The position numbers and the translations under genes were made by a program. Positions 16,999 through 26,355 of a stretch of 64,000 nucleotides of DNA are shown piece by piece. The notes under the pieces are model-generated. The model did not search any database and was not told the origin of the DNA. It worked only from the letters and a program-made list of their open reading frames with translations. Each line of letters begins with the position of its first letter. Position 1 is the stretch's first letter. Where the stretch lies: the NCBI GenBank assembly GCA_021792975.1, contig JAJYTR010000005.1, positions 1 to 64,000 on the forward strand, given 5' to 3'. Origin of the DNA: Pseudomonadota bacterium. GTDB taxonomy: Bacteria > Pseudomonadota > Gammaproteobacteria > Xanthomonadales > Rhodanobacteraceae.

Positions 16999-18855
16999 AT
17001 GACCGACTTTCCCCGCTGGAAATACGGGCTGGTGCTGGTGGTGCTGCTGTTCGGCATCCTCTACGCGCTGCCCAACGTGTTCCGCCCGCAGGCTGCGGTG
17101 CAGATCCAGGGCAGCAGCAGCAACCCCATCACCCCCGCCCTGCAGCGGCAGGTGGTGCAGGTGCTGCGCAAGGCCGGCACGCCGGATCTGGAGAGCACCC
17201 GCAGCGGCGACAAGCTGCTGCTGCGCTTCTCCAACACCGACACCCAGCTGAAGGCCTACACCGCACTGCGCGACGGGCTGGGTGACCGCTACGTGGTCGC
17301 GCTGAACCTGGCCAGCACCGTGCCCGGCTGGCTGCGTGCCATCGGCGCCAACGCCATGCCGCTGGGCCTGGACCTGCAGGGCGGCGTGCATTTCCTGCTG
17401 CAGGTCGACGCCAAGTCGGTGCTCGACCAGCAGATGCAGCGCTACCTGGACGACGTGCGCGACAGCCTGCGCGCCAAGCACATCGACTACGACAGCCTGA
17501 ACCGCCGCGGCGGCACCATTTCGGTGGTGCTGAAGACCGCCGCCGCGCGCGATGCGGCGCGGACACTGATCGCCCGCAACGACAGCGCGCTGCAGCTCGC
17601 CAACGGCGCCTCCGGCAACGGACGCTATGTGCTCGATGCCACGCTCGGCGCCGCCGAGCTGACCAAGATCGAGAACTCGATCATCACCCAGAACCTGACC
17701 ACCATGCGCAACCGCGTCAACGCGCTGGGCGTCTCCGAACCGGTGATCCAGCAGCAGGGCGCGACGCGCATCGTGGTCGAGCTGCCGGGCGTGCAGGATA
17801 CCGCGCAGGCCAAGCGCATCCTGGGTGCCACCGCCACCCTGGAATTCCATCCCGTCGACCAGAGCGCCGACATCGAGCAGATCCTCAAGACCGGCATCGT
17901 GTCGCCCGAGGACCGGCTCTACCGCATGCGCGACGGCCGCCCGCTGGTGCTGAAGAAGAAGGTCATCGCCTCCGGCGACGAGATGGTCAACGCCAGCTCC
18001 GGCTTCGATCCGCAGAGCGGGCAGCCCACCGTCAACGTCGAGCTGGATTCGGCCGCCGCGGCGCGCATGTTCGACTTCACCACGCGCAACGTGGGCAAGA
18101 ACATGGCGATCGTCTACATCGAGCGCATCCCCGAGGTGAAGCAGGTGGACGGCAAGGAGGTGCACACCTCGAAGACCAAGGAGCAGGTGATTTCGGACGC
18201 GACCGTGCAGGGCGTCTTCAGCAAAAACTTCCAGATCACCGGCCTCACCCAGACCGAGGCGCAGAACCTGGCCCTGCTGCTGAAGTCCGGTTCGCTGGCC
18301 GCGCCCATGAACATCGTCGAGGAGCGCGTGATCGGCCCCAGCCTGGGCCAGCTGAACATCGAGAAGGGCCTGCTGTCGGTGCTGCTGGGCCTGGGCCTGG
18401 TGCTGGTGGCCGCGGCCATCTACTACAAGCTGTTCGGCCTGGTGGCCGACATCGCGCTGGTGTTCAACCTGGTGCTGCTGGTGGCGGTGTTGAGCCTGTT
18501 CCAGGCCACGCTCACCATGCCCGGCATCGCCGGCATCGTGCTGACCCTCGGCATGGCCATCGACGCCAACGTGCTGATCTGCGAGCGCGTGCGCGAGGAA
18601 CTGCGCAACGGCTCCACGCCGCTGGCGTCCATCCGCGCCGGCTACGAGAAGGCCTGGGCCACCATCCTCGACGCCAACGTCACCCACCTGCTGGCGGCGT
18701 TCGGCCTGATGACTTTCGGCTCGGGTTCGATCCGCGGCTTCGCCATCACCCTGGCGGTGGGCATCCTGACCTCGATGTTCACCTCGGTCACCGTCACCCA
18801 CGCCATCACCGCGCTGATCCACGGCGGGCGCAAGCTAAAGACGCTGTCGGTCTAG
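16999..18855 (+). CDS. secD: Protein translocase subunit SecD
   Basis: A 618-residue RND-type membrane protein that uses the proton gradient to help pull preproteins through SecYEG. It has an N-terminal membrane segment (residues about 12-28), a large periplasmic P1 domain with GLDLQGGVHFLL near residue 120, then five membrane helices near 450-610 including the conserved GIVLTLGMAIDANVLICERVREE. The start MTDFPRWKYGLV is the family N-terminus. secF follows ten bases downstream after an AGGGAGCC ribosome binding site. Confidence 0.95.
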   Translation: MTDFPRWKYGLVLVVLLFGILYALPNVFRPQAAVQIQGSSSNPITPALQRQVVQVLRKAGTPDLESTRSGDKLLLRFSNTDTQLKAYTALRDGLGDRYVVALNLASTVPGWLRAIGANAMPLGLDLQGGVHFLLQVDAKSVLDQQMQRYLDDVRDSLRAKHIDYDSLNRRGGTISVVLKTAAARDAARTLIARNDSALQLANGASGNGRYVLDATLGAAELTKIENSIITQNLTTMRNRVNALGVSEPVIQQQGATRIVVELPGVQDTAQAKRILGATATLEFHPVDQSADIEQILKTGIVSPEDRLYRMRDGRPLVLKKKVIASGDEMVNASSGFDPQSGQPTVNVELDSAAAARMFDFTTRNVGKNMAIVYIERIPEVKQVDGKEVHTSKTKEQVISDATVQGVFSKNFQITGLTQTEAQNLALLLKSGSLAAPMNIVEERVIGPSLGQLNIEKGLLSVLLGLGLVLVAAAIYYKLFGLVADIALVFNLVLLVAVLSLFQATLTMPGIAGIVLTLGMAIDANVLICERVREELRNGSTPLASIRAGYEKAWATILDANVTHLLAAFGLMTFGSGSIRGFAITLAVGILTSMFTSVTVTHAITALIHGGRKLKTLSV

Positions 18856-18865
18856 GGAGCCCATC

Positions 18866-19831
18866 ATGGAAATCTTCAATCCGCACAGCAACATCCACTT
18901 CCTCAACCTGCGCCGCTACAGCATCGCCGTGGCGCTGGTGCTGTTCATCGGCTCGATCGCCCTGCTGGTGACGCGCGGGCTGAACTACGGACTGGACTTC
19001 ACCGGCGGCGTGCTGGTCGAGGTCAGCTACGCGCAGCCGGTGGATGCCGGCACGGTGCGCGAAACCCTGGCCAGGGCCGGCTACCCGCACGCGCTGGTGC
19101 AGGGCCTGGGCGGCACACGCGAGTTCTCGATCCGCCTGCAGCCGCGCGGCGCCGCCGACGTCCGCGCGCTGAACCAGCAGCAGGGCGCCGCCGACCAGGT
19201 GGCCGCTCAGGTGATCCGGGTGCTGAAGGCGGCACGGCCCGACGCCACGCTGAAGCGCACCGACTTCGTCGGCCCCCAGGTGGGCTCGGAACTGCGCAAC
19301 AACGGCGTGGTGGCGGTGATCTTCGTGATCATCGGCATCATGATCTACCTGTGGGCGCGCTTCGAGAAGCGCTTCGCCGTGGCCGCGCTGGTCACCGAGG
19401 TGCACGACACCATCATCACCCTCGGTTTCTACGCGCTCACCCAGCGCGACTTCGACCTCACCGTGCTGGCCTCGGTACTGGCCGTGGTGGGCTACTCGAT
19501 CAACGACAAGGTGGTGGTGTTCGACCGCGTGCGCGAGCTGTTCCGCTCCGCGCGCCGCGCCGACTCCGAGGACGTGCTGAACCGCGCCATCAACAGCACC
19601 CTCTCGCGCACCATCATCACCTCCCTGTTCACCGGCATCGCCATGGCCGTGCTGTTCTTCTTCGGCGGTCCGGCGGTGCACGGCTTCGCCATCACCATGC
19701 TGATCGGTATCGTGGTGGGCACGCTGTCCTCGATCTTCATCGCCAGCCCGCTGCTGCTGTGGATGGGGGTGTCCAAGAAGGATCTGATGCCGGTGACCAA
19801 GGAGAACCCGGAACTGGCGCGCCGGCCCTGA
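18866..19831 (+). CDS. secF: Protein translocase subunit SecF
   Basis: A 321-residue partner of SecD with six membrane segments. Visible signatures are LNYGLDFTGGVLVEV after the first helix, VGPQVGSELRNNGV, and VVGYSINDKVVVFDRVRE in helix 4-5. Expression is with secD. It ends 13 bp from the convergent pgeF stop with no visible terminator between. Confidence 0.95.
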   Translation: MEIFNPHSNIHFLNLRRYSIAVALVLFIGSIALLVTRGLNYGLDFTGGVLVEVSYAQPVDAGTVRETLARAGYPHALVQGLGGTREFSIRLQPRGAADVRALNQQQGAADQVAAQVIRVLKAARPDATLKRTDFVGPQVGSELRNNGVVAVIFVIIGIMIYLWARFEKRFAVAALVTEVHDTIITLGFYALTQRDFDLTVLASVLAVVGYSINDKVVVFDRVRELFRSARRADSEDVLNRAINSTLSRTIITSLFTGIAMAVLFFFGGPAVHGFAITMLIGIVVGTLSSIFIASPLLLWMGVSKKDLMPVTKENPELARRP

Positions 19832-19844
19832 TGCGGCGCGGCGC

Positions 19845-20687
19845 TCAGGGCCGCATCCAGATCAGCGCGGCCATGCGGCCGCTGCGCGTGCCGTCGCGGC
19901 GGTACGAGTAGAAACGCGCATCCGCGAACGTGTCGAAATCGCCGCCGCAGACCGCGGCCACACCGGCACGCTGCAGGCGCCGGCATGCCAGCCGTGCCAG
20001 ATCGCAGCGCCAGCGCCCCGCACGGACGGCCGTGAACGCGGACGCATCCTCGGCGTGGACCGCCGCGAACGCCTCGCGTACCGGCGCGTCCACTTCGTAG
20101 TGCGCGGCGCCGATGCCGGGACCGATCCAGGCGACGACGTCGTGCGCCGGCAGATCCAGCGCCTGCAGCGTGGCCTCGAGCACGCCTGCGGCCAGCCCGC
20201 GCCAGCCGGCATGCGCAGCGCCCACCGCGCTGCCGTCACGTGCGGCCAGCAGCACCGGAAGACAGTCGGCGGTAAGGACGGCCAGCACCGCGCCGGGCGT
20301 GCGCGTCACCGCGGCATCGGCCGCGGGCGCGGCATCCGGCGGGCCGTCCCCGACGGGTGGAGCCGGCAGCACCTGCGCCACCTGCAGCACGCGCGTGCCG
20401 TGCACCTGCTGCAGCCACCACGGCCAGGACGGCAGCGACGCACCCAGGAACAGATCCCGGCGGTTGTCCTCGACGGCGTCCGGATCATCTCCCGCGCGCC
20501 GGCCGAGATTGAATGCCGCGTACGGCCCCTGCGAACGGCCGTGCGGACCGCGCAGCGTGACCAGCGCCTGCACGCCCGGCGGCGCGGGCCACTCGGGCCA
20601 CATGCAGCTTGCAGCCACCGCCGCGCGCCGCGATGCCTCCGCCACGGGCTCCGCACGGGGCTTCCGCCGCGTCGGCGGCGTGCCCAT
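19845..20687 (-). CDS. pgeF: Purine nucleoside phosphorylase / multicopper-like YfiH family protein PgeF
   Basis: A 280-residue DUF152/YfiH protein. Zinc/copper ligands are in WLQQVHGTRVL (His), LTADCLPVLLA (Cys) and GAAHAGWRGLAAGVLE (His). Members have adenosine deaminase/purine nucleoside phosphorylase activity, and E. coli PgeF has been reported to edit wrongly incorporated amino acids in peptidoglycan precursors. A GTG at 20693 would overlap the rluD stop (GTGA) and may be used instead of the ATG. A later ATG (MWPEWPAPPG) matches the usual N-terminus best, so the first 30 residues are uncertain. Confidence 0.88.
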   Translation of the reverse strand: MGTPPTRRKPRAEPVAEASRRAAVAASCMWPEWPAPPGVQALVTLRGPHGRSQGPYAAFNLGRRAGDDPDAVEDNRRDLFLGASLPSWPWWLQQVHGTRVLQVAQVLPAPPVGDGPPDAAPAADAAVTRTPGAVLAVLTADCLPVLLAARDGSAVGAAHAGWRGLAAGVLEATLQALDLPAHDVVAWIGPGIGAAHYEVDAPVREAFAAVHAEDASAFTAVRAGRWRCDLARLACRRLQRAGVAAVCGGDFDTFADARFYSYRRDGTRSGRMAALIWMRP

Positions 20688-20689
20688 GC

Positions 20690-21637
20690 TCACGGTGGCG
20701 ACTCCGCGCGCAGGGCTTGCAGCAGGGCCGCGAAGTCCGCCGGCAACGGTGCCGTGAACTCCATGGCCGCGCCGTCGAACGGGTGCCGGAACACCAGCCT
20801 GCCGGCATGCAGCGCCTGGCGGCGGAAGCCGCGCAGGGCGTGGGCCAACGCCGTCCCGGCGCCCGCCGGCAGGCGCAGCCCCCCGCCGTACTGCGGGTCG
20901 CCGACCAGCGGATGGCCGATGTGCGCCATGTGCACCCGGATCTGGTGGGTGCGTCCGGTCTCCAGCGTGCATTCCAGCAACGTGTGACCGCGCAGGCGTT
21001 CGCGCACACGGTAGTGCGTGCGCGCCGTGCGGCCGCCCTCGCGTACCGCCTGGCGCAAGCGGTCCGCCGGATGCCTGCCCAGCGGCGCGTCCACGGTGCC
21101 GCCGGCGATCACCTCGCCGCGTACCAGCGCCAGGTACTGCCGGACCACCGCGCGCGCGGCGATCATCCGCGTCAATGCGACATGCGCGCGCGGTGAACGC
21201 GCAACCAGCAGCAGACCGGAGGTGTCCTTGTCCAGCCGGTGCACGATGCCGGCGCGCGGTAATGCGGACAGCGCTGCATCGAAATGCAGCAGCGCGTTCT
21301 GCAGGGTGCCCGCGGGCCGGCCGGCACCCGGATGGACGGTAAGGCCGGCGGGCTTGTCCAGTACCAGCAGATCGGCATCGGCGTGCAGGATCTGCAGCGC
21401 GATCGGCTCGGGCGCGTCCGCCACCATCGCGGCCGTCTCCGGCTCCAGTTCGATGCGTTCGCCGCCGCGCAGGCGCTGGTCGGGCGCGCAGGCCGCGCCG
21501 TCCACGCGCACGCGGCCGGCACGTACCCAGGCCACCAGTCGCGCGCGCGAATAGTCGGGAAACAGCAGTGCCATGGTCCGGTCCAGGCGCTGGCCGGCAG
21601 CGGTCGGCGGCACCCCGGCCCGCAGGATCGCGGTCAT
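20690..21637 (-). CDS. rluD: 23S rRNA pseudouridine synthase RluD
   Basis: A 315-residue protein with an N-terminal S4 RNA-binding domain (RLVAWVRAGRVRVDG, residues about 33-47) and the RluA-family catalytic motif GIVHRLDKDTSGLLLVAR with the catalytic Asp near residue 138. It makes pseudouridines 1911, 1915 and 1917 in helix 69 of 23S rRNA. The order bamD (divergent), rluD, pgeF is conserved across proteobacteria and supports RluD rather than RluC. Confidence 0.92.
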   Translation of the reverse strand: MTAILRAGVPPTAAGQRLDRTMALLFPDYSRARLVAWVRAGRVRVDGAACAPDQRLRGGERIELEPETAAMVADAPEPIALQILHADADLLVLDKPAGLTVHPGAGRPAGTLQNALLHFDAALSALPRAGIVHRLDKDTSGLLLVARSPRAHVALTRMIAARAVVRQYLALVRGEVIAGGTVDAPLGRHPADRLRQAVREGGRTARTHYRVRERLRGHTLLECTLETGRTHQIRVHMAHIGHPLVGDPQYGGGLRLPAGAGTALAHALRGFRRQALHAGRLVFRHPFDGAAMEFTAPLPADFAALLQALRAESPP

Positions 21638-21742
21638 GGGTCGCGCCTCCGCCGCCGCAGCCGATGGCGCGTGCAGCTTAACGCGGGGCTCAGGCGCGGT
21701 TCCGCTACACTTGGCGCTTTGCCACGCCCGCGGGTCGTCTGC

Positions 21743-22603
21743 ATGCGTTCCATCCGTCTATTGGTTGTTCTGGCGCTGGTGCTGCTGCTGCCGGCGTGCG
21801 CATTGTTCCACGGCACCCGCGAGAATCTCGACACGATGTCGGTCGAGCAGCTCTACGGCCGCGCCACCACCGCGCTGAAAAACGGCAACTACGGCCAGGC
21901 CGAACGGCTCTACGACAAGCTGATCGCCCGCTTCCCCTATGGCGACTACACCGAGCGTGCGCAGATCAACCTGGCCTACGCGCAGTTCAAGGACGACAAG
22001 CCCGACGACGCCTACGCCACCGTCAACCGCTTCATCAAGACCTACCCGGCGTCCAGGGACATCGCCTACGCCTACTACCTGCGCGGGCTGATCAACTTCA
22101 ACCGCTCCGGCGGCATCCTCTCGCGACTGTTCCCGGTGGACCGCACCAAGCGCGACCAGGGCTACGCGGTGCAGTCCTTCGACGACTTCAGCCAGCTGCT
22201 GCAGCGCTATCCCGGCAGCCCGTACGCCCAGGATGCGCGCCAGCGCATGATCTGGCTGCGCAACGGACTGGCCCAGTTCGAGATGAACATCGCCTTCTAC
22301 TATTACGACCGGCAGGCTTATGTGGCCGCGCTGAATCGCGCCAAGTACGTGCTGGACCACTACCAGCAGGCGCCGCAGACCGGCGACGCGCTGGCGCTGA
22401 TGGTGCAGTGCTACAAGAAGCTGCACGACGGCGCCCTCGAGCAGCAGGCACTGAGCGTGCTGAAGCTCAACTATCCGGAGCATCCGTATTTCAGGAGCCC
22501 CAACAGCTGGCCGCACTACCGCTCCGACCTGTGGCGGCTGATTCCGTTCATGGGCGGCTTCGGCGTCACCGATTCCGGCGTCACGGCCGCCAGCCGGAAG
22601 TGA
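21743..22603 (+). CDS. bamD: Outer membrane assembly lipoprotein BamD
   Basis: A 286-residue lipoprotein with lipobox LLLPAC (Cys19) after a short signal sequence. It has five TPR-like repeats beginning EQLYGRATTALKNGNYGQA and continuing through ARFPYGDYTERAQINLAYA. It is the essential scaffold linking BamA with the other Bam lipoproteins for beta-barrel insertion. The start ATG at 21743 gives a normal signal peptide. Its last 23 bases overlap the convergent nadE 3' end. Confidence 0.94.
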   Translation: MRSIRLLVVLALVLLLPACALFHGTRENLDTMSVEQLYGRATTALKNGNYGQAERLYDKLIARFPYGDYTERAQINLAYAQFKDDKPDDAYATVNRFIKTYPASRDIAYAYYLRGLINFNRSGGILSRLFPVDRTKRDQGYAVQSFDDFSQLLQRYPGSPYAQDARQRMIWLRNGLAQFEMNIAFYYYDRQAYVAALNRAKYVLDHYQQAPQTGDALALMVQCYKKLHDGALEQQALSVLKLNYPEHPYFRSPNSWPHYRSDLWRLIPFMGGFGVTDSGVTAASRK

Positions 22604-24212
22604 TCGGGTAGCGGCGCTCGCGTCCGAACGCGCACCGCGTCACCTTGGGGCCCGGTGCCGCCTGGCGGCGCTTGAACTCGTTGGTGATCACCAGTCGCGC
22701 GACACGGCGCACGGTGGCCGGTTCGAATCCCGCGGCGGCGATCTCCGCCTGCGATTGCCCGTCCTCGATGAAACGCTCGAGGATCGCGTCGAGCACCTCG
22801 TAGGGCGGCAGCGAATCCTGGTCGGTCTGGCCTTCACGCAATTCCGCCGACGGCGCACGTGCGATCACCGCAGCCGGAATCACCCCGCTGCCGGAGGCCC
22901 CTGGGGCCAGCGAGTTGCGCCACCGCGCCAGCGCGTAGACCGTGGTCTTGTACACGTCCTTCAGCGGCGCATAGGCTCCGCACATGTCCCCGTACAGCGT
23001 GGCGTAGCCGACCGCCATCTCGCTCTTGTTGCCGGTGGAAAGCAGCAGTGCGCCCCGCTTGTTCGACAGCGCCATCAGCAGCACGCCGCGCAGGCGCGAC
23101 TGCAGGTTCTCCTCGGTGAGGTCGGCGGCGCGGCCGGCAAAGGCGGGCGCGAGGGTCGCCATCAGCGCGGCGTAACCGGCTTCGATGGACAGGGTTTCGT
23201 AGGTCACGCCCAGCGCCTGCGCCTGCGCCTGCGCTTCGCGCAGCGACAGCTCCGAGGTGTAACGCGAAGGCAACCGGCACGCACGCACCTGCGCCGCGCC
23301 CAGCGCATCCACCGCCAGCGCCAGCGTCAGCGCCGAATCGATGCCCCCGGACAACCCCAGCAGCACTTCGGCAAAACCGTTCTTGTGCACGTAATCGCGG
23401 ATGCCGCGCACCAGCGCGGCATACAGCACGGCCAGGGGGTCGGCCGCGGGTAGCGGCCATTCCTGCGCGTGCAGCGTGCGCGTGGACGCGTCGAAGTCGG
23501 CATACAGCAGCGCGTCCTGGAAGGCAGGCGCGCGCGCGGCGATGCGGCCGTCGCCGTCGACCAGCAGACTGCCGCCGTCGTACACCACCTCGTCCTGGCC
23601 ACCGACCATGTTGAGATAGGCGATGGCACAGCCGGTCTCGACCGCACGTGCGCGCAGCACCCCTTCGCGTTCGGCCGGCTTGTCGCGATCCCAGGGCGAG
23701 GCGTTGACGACCACGATCAGTTCGGCGCCCGCACGCGCCGCCGCCGCCGCTGGTCCGGGCTGCCAGACATCCTCGCAGATCAGCACGCCCACCCGTACCC
23801 CGTCGACCACGCCCACGAAGCTCTCGTGACCGGCCCGGAAATAGCGCTTGTCGTCGAACACGCCGTAGTTGGGCAGCACCTGCTTGCACGCGACGCCGGC
23901 GACCGCGCCGCCCTGCAGCAGCGCGACGGCGTTGCCGACCTCGCCGCTGCCGTGCGGGAAACCGACCAGCAGCGCCGGACTCCGGCTCTCGCGCGCCAGC
24001 TCGGCGATGGCCTGCTGGCAGGCCGCCAGAAAGGCCGGACGCAGCAGCAGGTCCTCGGGCGGATAGCCGCTGAGCGCCAGCTCGGGACACACCAGGAGCT
24101 GCGCACGGTTCTGCCCGGCGTCCTGCATCAGGGCGCGTACACGCGCCGTGTTGGCCGCCACCGCACCGACCGGAAAATCGTGTTGGGCCAGGGCCAGGCG
24201 CAATCGGGGCAT
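22581..24212 (-). CDS. nadE: Glutamine-dependent NAD+ synthetase NadE
   Basis: A 543-residue two-domain enzyme. The N-terminal nitrilase-type glutaminase domain has Glu in CPELALSGYPPEDLL near residue 43, Lys in KQVLPNYGVFDDKRYF near 110 and Cys in LICEDVWQPG near 145. The C-terminal synthetase domain has the P-loop GLSGGIDSALTLALA near 294. It converts nicotinate adenine dinucleotide to NAD+ with glutamine as nitrogen donor. The start MPRLRLALAQHDFPVG is the family N-terminus; 21 upstream codons in frame are not. Its 3' end overlaps bamD by 23 bp. Confidence 0.94.
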   Translation of the reverse strand: MPRLRLALAQHDFPVGAVAANTARVRALMQDAGQNRAQLLVCPELALSGYPPEDLLLRPAFLAACQQAIAELARESRSPALLVGFPHGSGEVGNAVALLQGGAVAGVACKQVLPNYGVFDDKRYFRAGHESFVGVVDGVRVGVLICEDVWQPGPAAAAARAGAELIVVVNASPWDRDKPAEREGVLRARAVETGCAIAYLNMVGGQDEVVYDGGSLLVDGDGRIAARAPAFQDALLYADFDASTRTLHAQEWPLPAADPLAVLYAALVRGIRDYVHKNGFAEVLLGLSGGIDSALTLALAVDALGAAQVRACRLPSRYTSELSLREAQAQAQALGVTYETLSIEAGYAALMATLAPAFAGRAADLTEENLQSRLRGVLLMALSNKRGALLLSTGNKSEMAVGYATLYGDMCGAYAPLKDVYKTTVYALARWRNSLAPGASGSGVIPAAVIARAPSAELREGQTDQDSLPPYEVLDAILERFIEDGQSQAEIAAAGFEPATVRRVARLVITNEFKRRQAAPGPKVTRCAFGRERRYPITSGWRP

Positions 24213-24330
24213 CGTCGGTGGGTCGGCTGCGGAGAGGAAGGTACGGCCGGCAGGCGCAGGACTGCCGGCGTGCAACGCGGATTGTAGTGGCCGCCGCGCG
24301 CGGTGCCCCTGTCCCGCCTGCCGCGGCGGC

Positions 24331-24379
24331 TTTTACGGCTTTCATATGCGCGCAACCGTGATTTGTATGCCGCCCATAC
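24331..24379 (+). promoter_or_regulatory. Candidate regulatory region of the kdp operon
   Basis: An A+T-rich patch about 90 bp before the first ORF. TTTTACGGCTTTCATATG (24331-24348) resembles the paired T-rich half sites recognised by KdpE in E. coli. GTATG-CCGCC-CATAC (24365-24379) is a small inverted repeat. Assigned by similarity in layout only; no clean -35/-10 pair was found. Confidence 0.3.
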
Positions 24380-24421
24380 GCGCGGCGCGCGAGAGTGCGC
24401 GGGTCGATCGGGAAACCCGTC

Positions 24422-24514
24422 ATGGACCTTGCCAGTCTCGCCCTGCTGTCCGCCCTGACGCTCGTCACGCTGGGTTTTCTGTGGCTGTGCAAGCGCCTGG
24501 GAGAGCGCAAGTGA
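24422..24514 (+). CDS. 30-residue single-span membrane peptide upstream of kdpF
   Basis: MDLASLALLSALTLVTLGFL followed by WLCKRLGERK: one hydrophobic segment (residues about 4-23), then a basic tail with one Cys. The stop overlaps the GTG start of kdpF as GTGA, the same coupling type seen between kdpF and kdpA (ATGA), which argues for real translation. It is not one of the standard kdp subunits. Similar tiny ORFs with a Cys/Lys-Arg C-terminus occur next to kdp genes in other bacteria as far as I recall, without a known function. A weak GGGA lies ahead of the ATG. Confidence 0.6.
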   Translation: MDLASLALLSALTLVTLGFLWLCKRLGERK

Positions 24515-24603
24515 ACGCGACCTATGTCGTCGCCGTGGTGCTGGCGCTGGCGCTGGCCGTCTATCTGTTCGTGGCGCTGCTGAAACCGGAGTGGTTCGAA
24601 TGA
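24511..24603 (+). CDS. kdpF: Potassium-transporting ATPase subunit KdpF
   Basis: A 30-residue single-span peptide reading VNATYVVAVVLALALAVYLF then [10 protein letters not shown]. The ending YLFxALLKPExF is the KdpF hallmark. It stabilises the KdpABC complex. It starts with GTG, preceded by GGGAGAG, overlaps the stop of the upstream membrane ORF, and its stop overlaps the kdpA ATG (ATGA). Confidence 0.88.
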   Translation: MNATYVVAVVLALALAVYLFVALLKPEWFE

Positions 24604-26354
24604 CCGGCAACGACTGGCTGCAGATGGGGCTGTACCTGGCGGCGGTGCTGCTGCTGGTCAAGCCGCTGGGCGCCTACATGGCCAAGGCGTTCGCCGAGCA
24701 GCCCAACCGGGTGACGCGCCTGGGCGCGCCGGTGGAGCGCGCGCTGTACCGCCTGTGCGGCATCCGCGCGGACGAGGAGATGACCTGGCAGCGCTACGCG
24801 ATCGCCATGCTGCTGTTCAATCTGGCCGGGCTGCTGGTGCTGTACCTGCTGCAGCGCGTGCAGGGCTGGCTGCCGCTCGATCCGCAGCATTTCGGCGCGG
24901 TGCCGGCGGGGCTGGCCATGAACACCGCGATCAGCTTCGCCAGCAATACCAACTGGCAGGCGTACGCCGGCGAGTCGACGATGGGCTATCTCACCGACAT
25001 GCTGGGCCTGACGGTGCAGAACTTCCTGTCGGCCGCCACCGGCATCGCCATCCTGCTGGCGGTGATCCGCGGCTTCACCCGGCGCTCGGCGCAGACAGTG
25101 GGCAATTTCTGGGTGGACACCACCCGCGCCACGCTGTATGTGCTGCTGCCGCTCTCCCTGCTGCTGGCGCTGGCGCTGGTTTCGCAGGGTGTGATCCAGA
25201 ACCTGCACCCCTACGTGCAGGCGCACCTGCTGCAAAGCGCCGCGCAGACGGCCGGTCGCGCTGCCGCGACGCCGGCGACGCAGACCCTGCCGATGGGCCC
25301 CGCGGCCTCGCAGGTGGCGATCAAGCAGCTCGGCACCAACGGCGGCGGTTTCTTCAACGTCAATTCGGCGCATCCGTTCGAGAACCCGACGCCGCTCAGC
25401 AATTTCCTGGAGATGCTGGCAATCCTGCTGATCCCGGCCGCGCTGTGCTGGACCTTCGGCGAGATGGTCGGTGACCGCCGCCAGGGCTGGGCGCTGCTGG
25501 CGGCGATGACGGTGATCTTCGTGCCGTTGATGATCGGCTGCGTGGCCGCCGAGCAGGCCGGCAATCCCGCGTTGCATGCGCTGGGCGTCGACCAGCACGC
25601 CTCGGCACTGCAGGCCGGCGGCAACATGGAAGGCAAGGAAGTGCGCTTCGGCATCGTCGATTCGGGCATCTGGTCCACGGCGACGACGGCGGCTTCGAAC
25701 GGCTCGGTCAACTCGATGCTGGATTCCTACACCCCGCTGGGTGGGCTGATTCCGCTGTGGCTGATACAACTGGGCGAAGTGGTCTACGGCGGTGTCGGTT
25801 CGGGCCTGTACGGCATGCTGGCGTTCGCCATCGTGGCGGTGTTCATCGCCGGACTGATGGTGGGCCGCACACCCGAGTACCTGGGCAAGAAGATCGAGGC
25901 CTACGAGATGAAGATGGCCAGCCTGGTGGTGCTGATTCCCTGCGCGCTGGTGGTGGTGGGCACCGCCATCGCGGTGCTGGCGCCGGCCGGACTGGCGGGC
26001 CTCGCCAACCACGGCGCACACGGCTTCACCGAAATCCTGTACGCGCTGTCCTCGGCTTCCAACAACAACGGCAGCGCCTTCGCGGGGCTCAACGCCGACA
26101 GCCCGTTCTACAACACGCTGCTGGGCATCTGCATGTTCATCGCACGCTATCCGCTGGCGATCGGCATGCTGGCCATCGCCGGCTCGCTGGCGGCCAAGAA
26201 ACACGTTCCAGCCTCGGCGGGCACGCTGCCCACGGCCACGCCGTTGTTCGTGACGATGCTGGTGGTGACCGTGGTCGTGGTGGGCGCCCTGACCTTCCTG
26301 CCGGCGCTGGCCCTGGGGCCGATCGCCGAATCGCTGATGCTGCACGGACACTGA
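24600..26354 (+). CDS. kdpA: Potassium-transporting ATPase subunit KdpA
   Basis: A 584-residue channel-like subunit (E. coli 557) of the SKT superfamily that selects and carries K+. The selectivity-loop sequences visible include [14 protein letters not shown] near residue 115, [20 protein letters not shown] near 243 and [14 protein letters not shown] near 483, each with the conserved Gly/Asn pattern. About ten membrane helices. The ATG at 24600 begins [13 protein letters not shown]. kdpB starts one base after the stop. Confidence 0.96.
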   Translation: MTGNDWLQMGLYLAAVLLLVKPLGAYMAKAFAEQPNRVTRLGAPVERALYRLCGIRADEEMTWQRYAIAMLLFNLAGLLVLYLLQRVQGWLPLDPQHFGAVPAGLAMNTAISFASNTNWQAYAGESTMGYLTDMLGLTVQNFLSAATGIAILLAVIRGFTRRSAQTVGNFWVDTTRATLYVLLPLSLLLALALVSQGVIQNLHPYVQAHLLQSAAQTAGRAAATPATQTLPMGPAASQVAIKQLGTNGGGFFNVNSAHPFENPTPLSNFLEMLAILLIPAALCWTFGEMVGDRRQGWALLAAMTVIFVPLMIGCVAAEQAGNPALHALGVDQHASALQAGGNMEGKEVRFGIVDSGIWSTATTAASNGSVNSMLDSYTPLGGLIPLWLIQLGEVVYGGVGSGLYGMLAFAIVAVFIAGLMVGRTPEYLGKKIEAYEMKMASLVVLIPCALVVVGTAIAVLAPAGLAGLANHGAHGFTEILYALSSASNNNGSAFAGLNADSPFYNTLLGICMFIARYPLAIGMLAIAGSLAAKKHVPASAGTLPTATPLFVTMLVVTVVVVGALTFLPALALGPIAESLMLHGH

Positions 26355-26355
26355 C

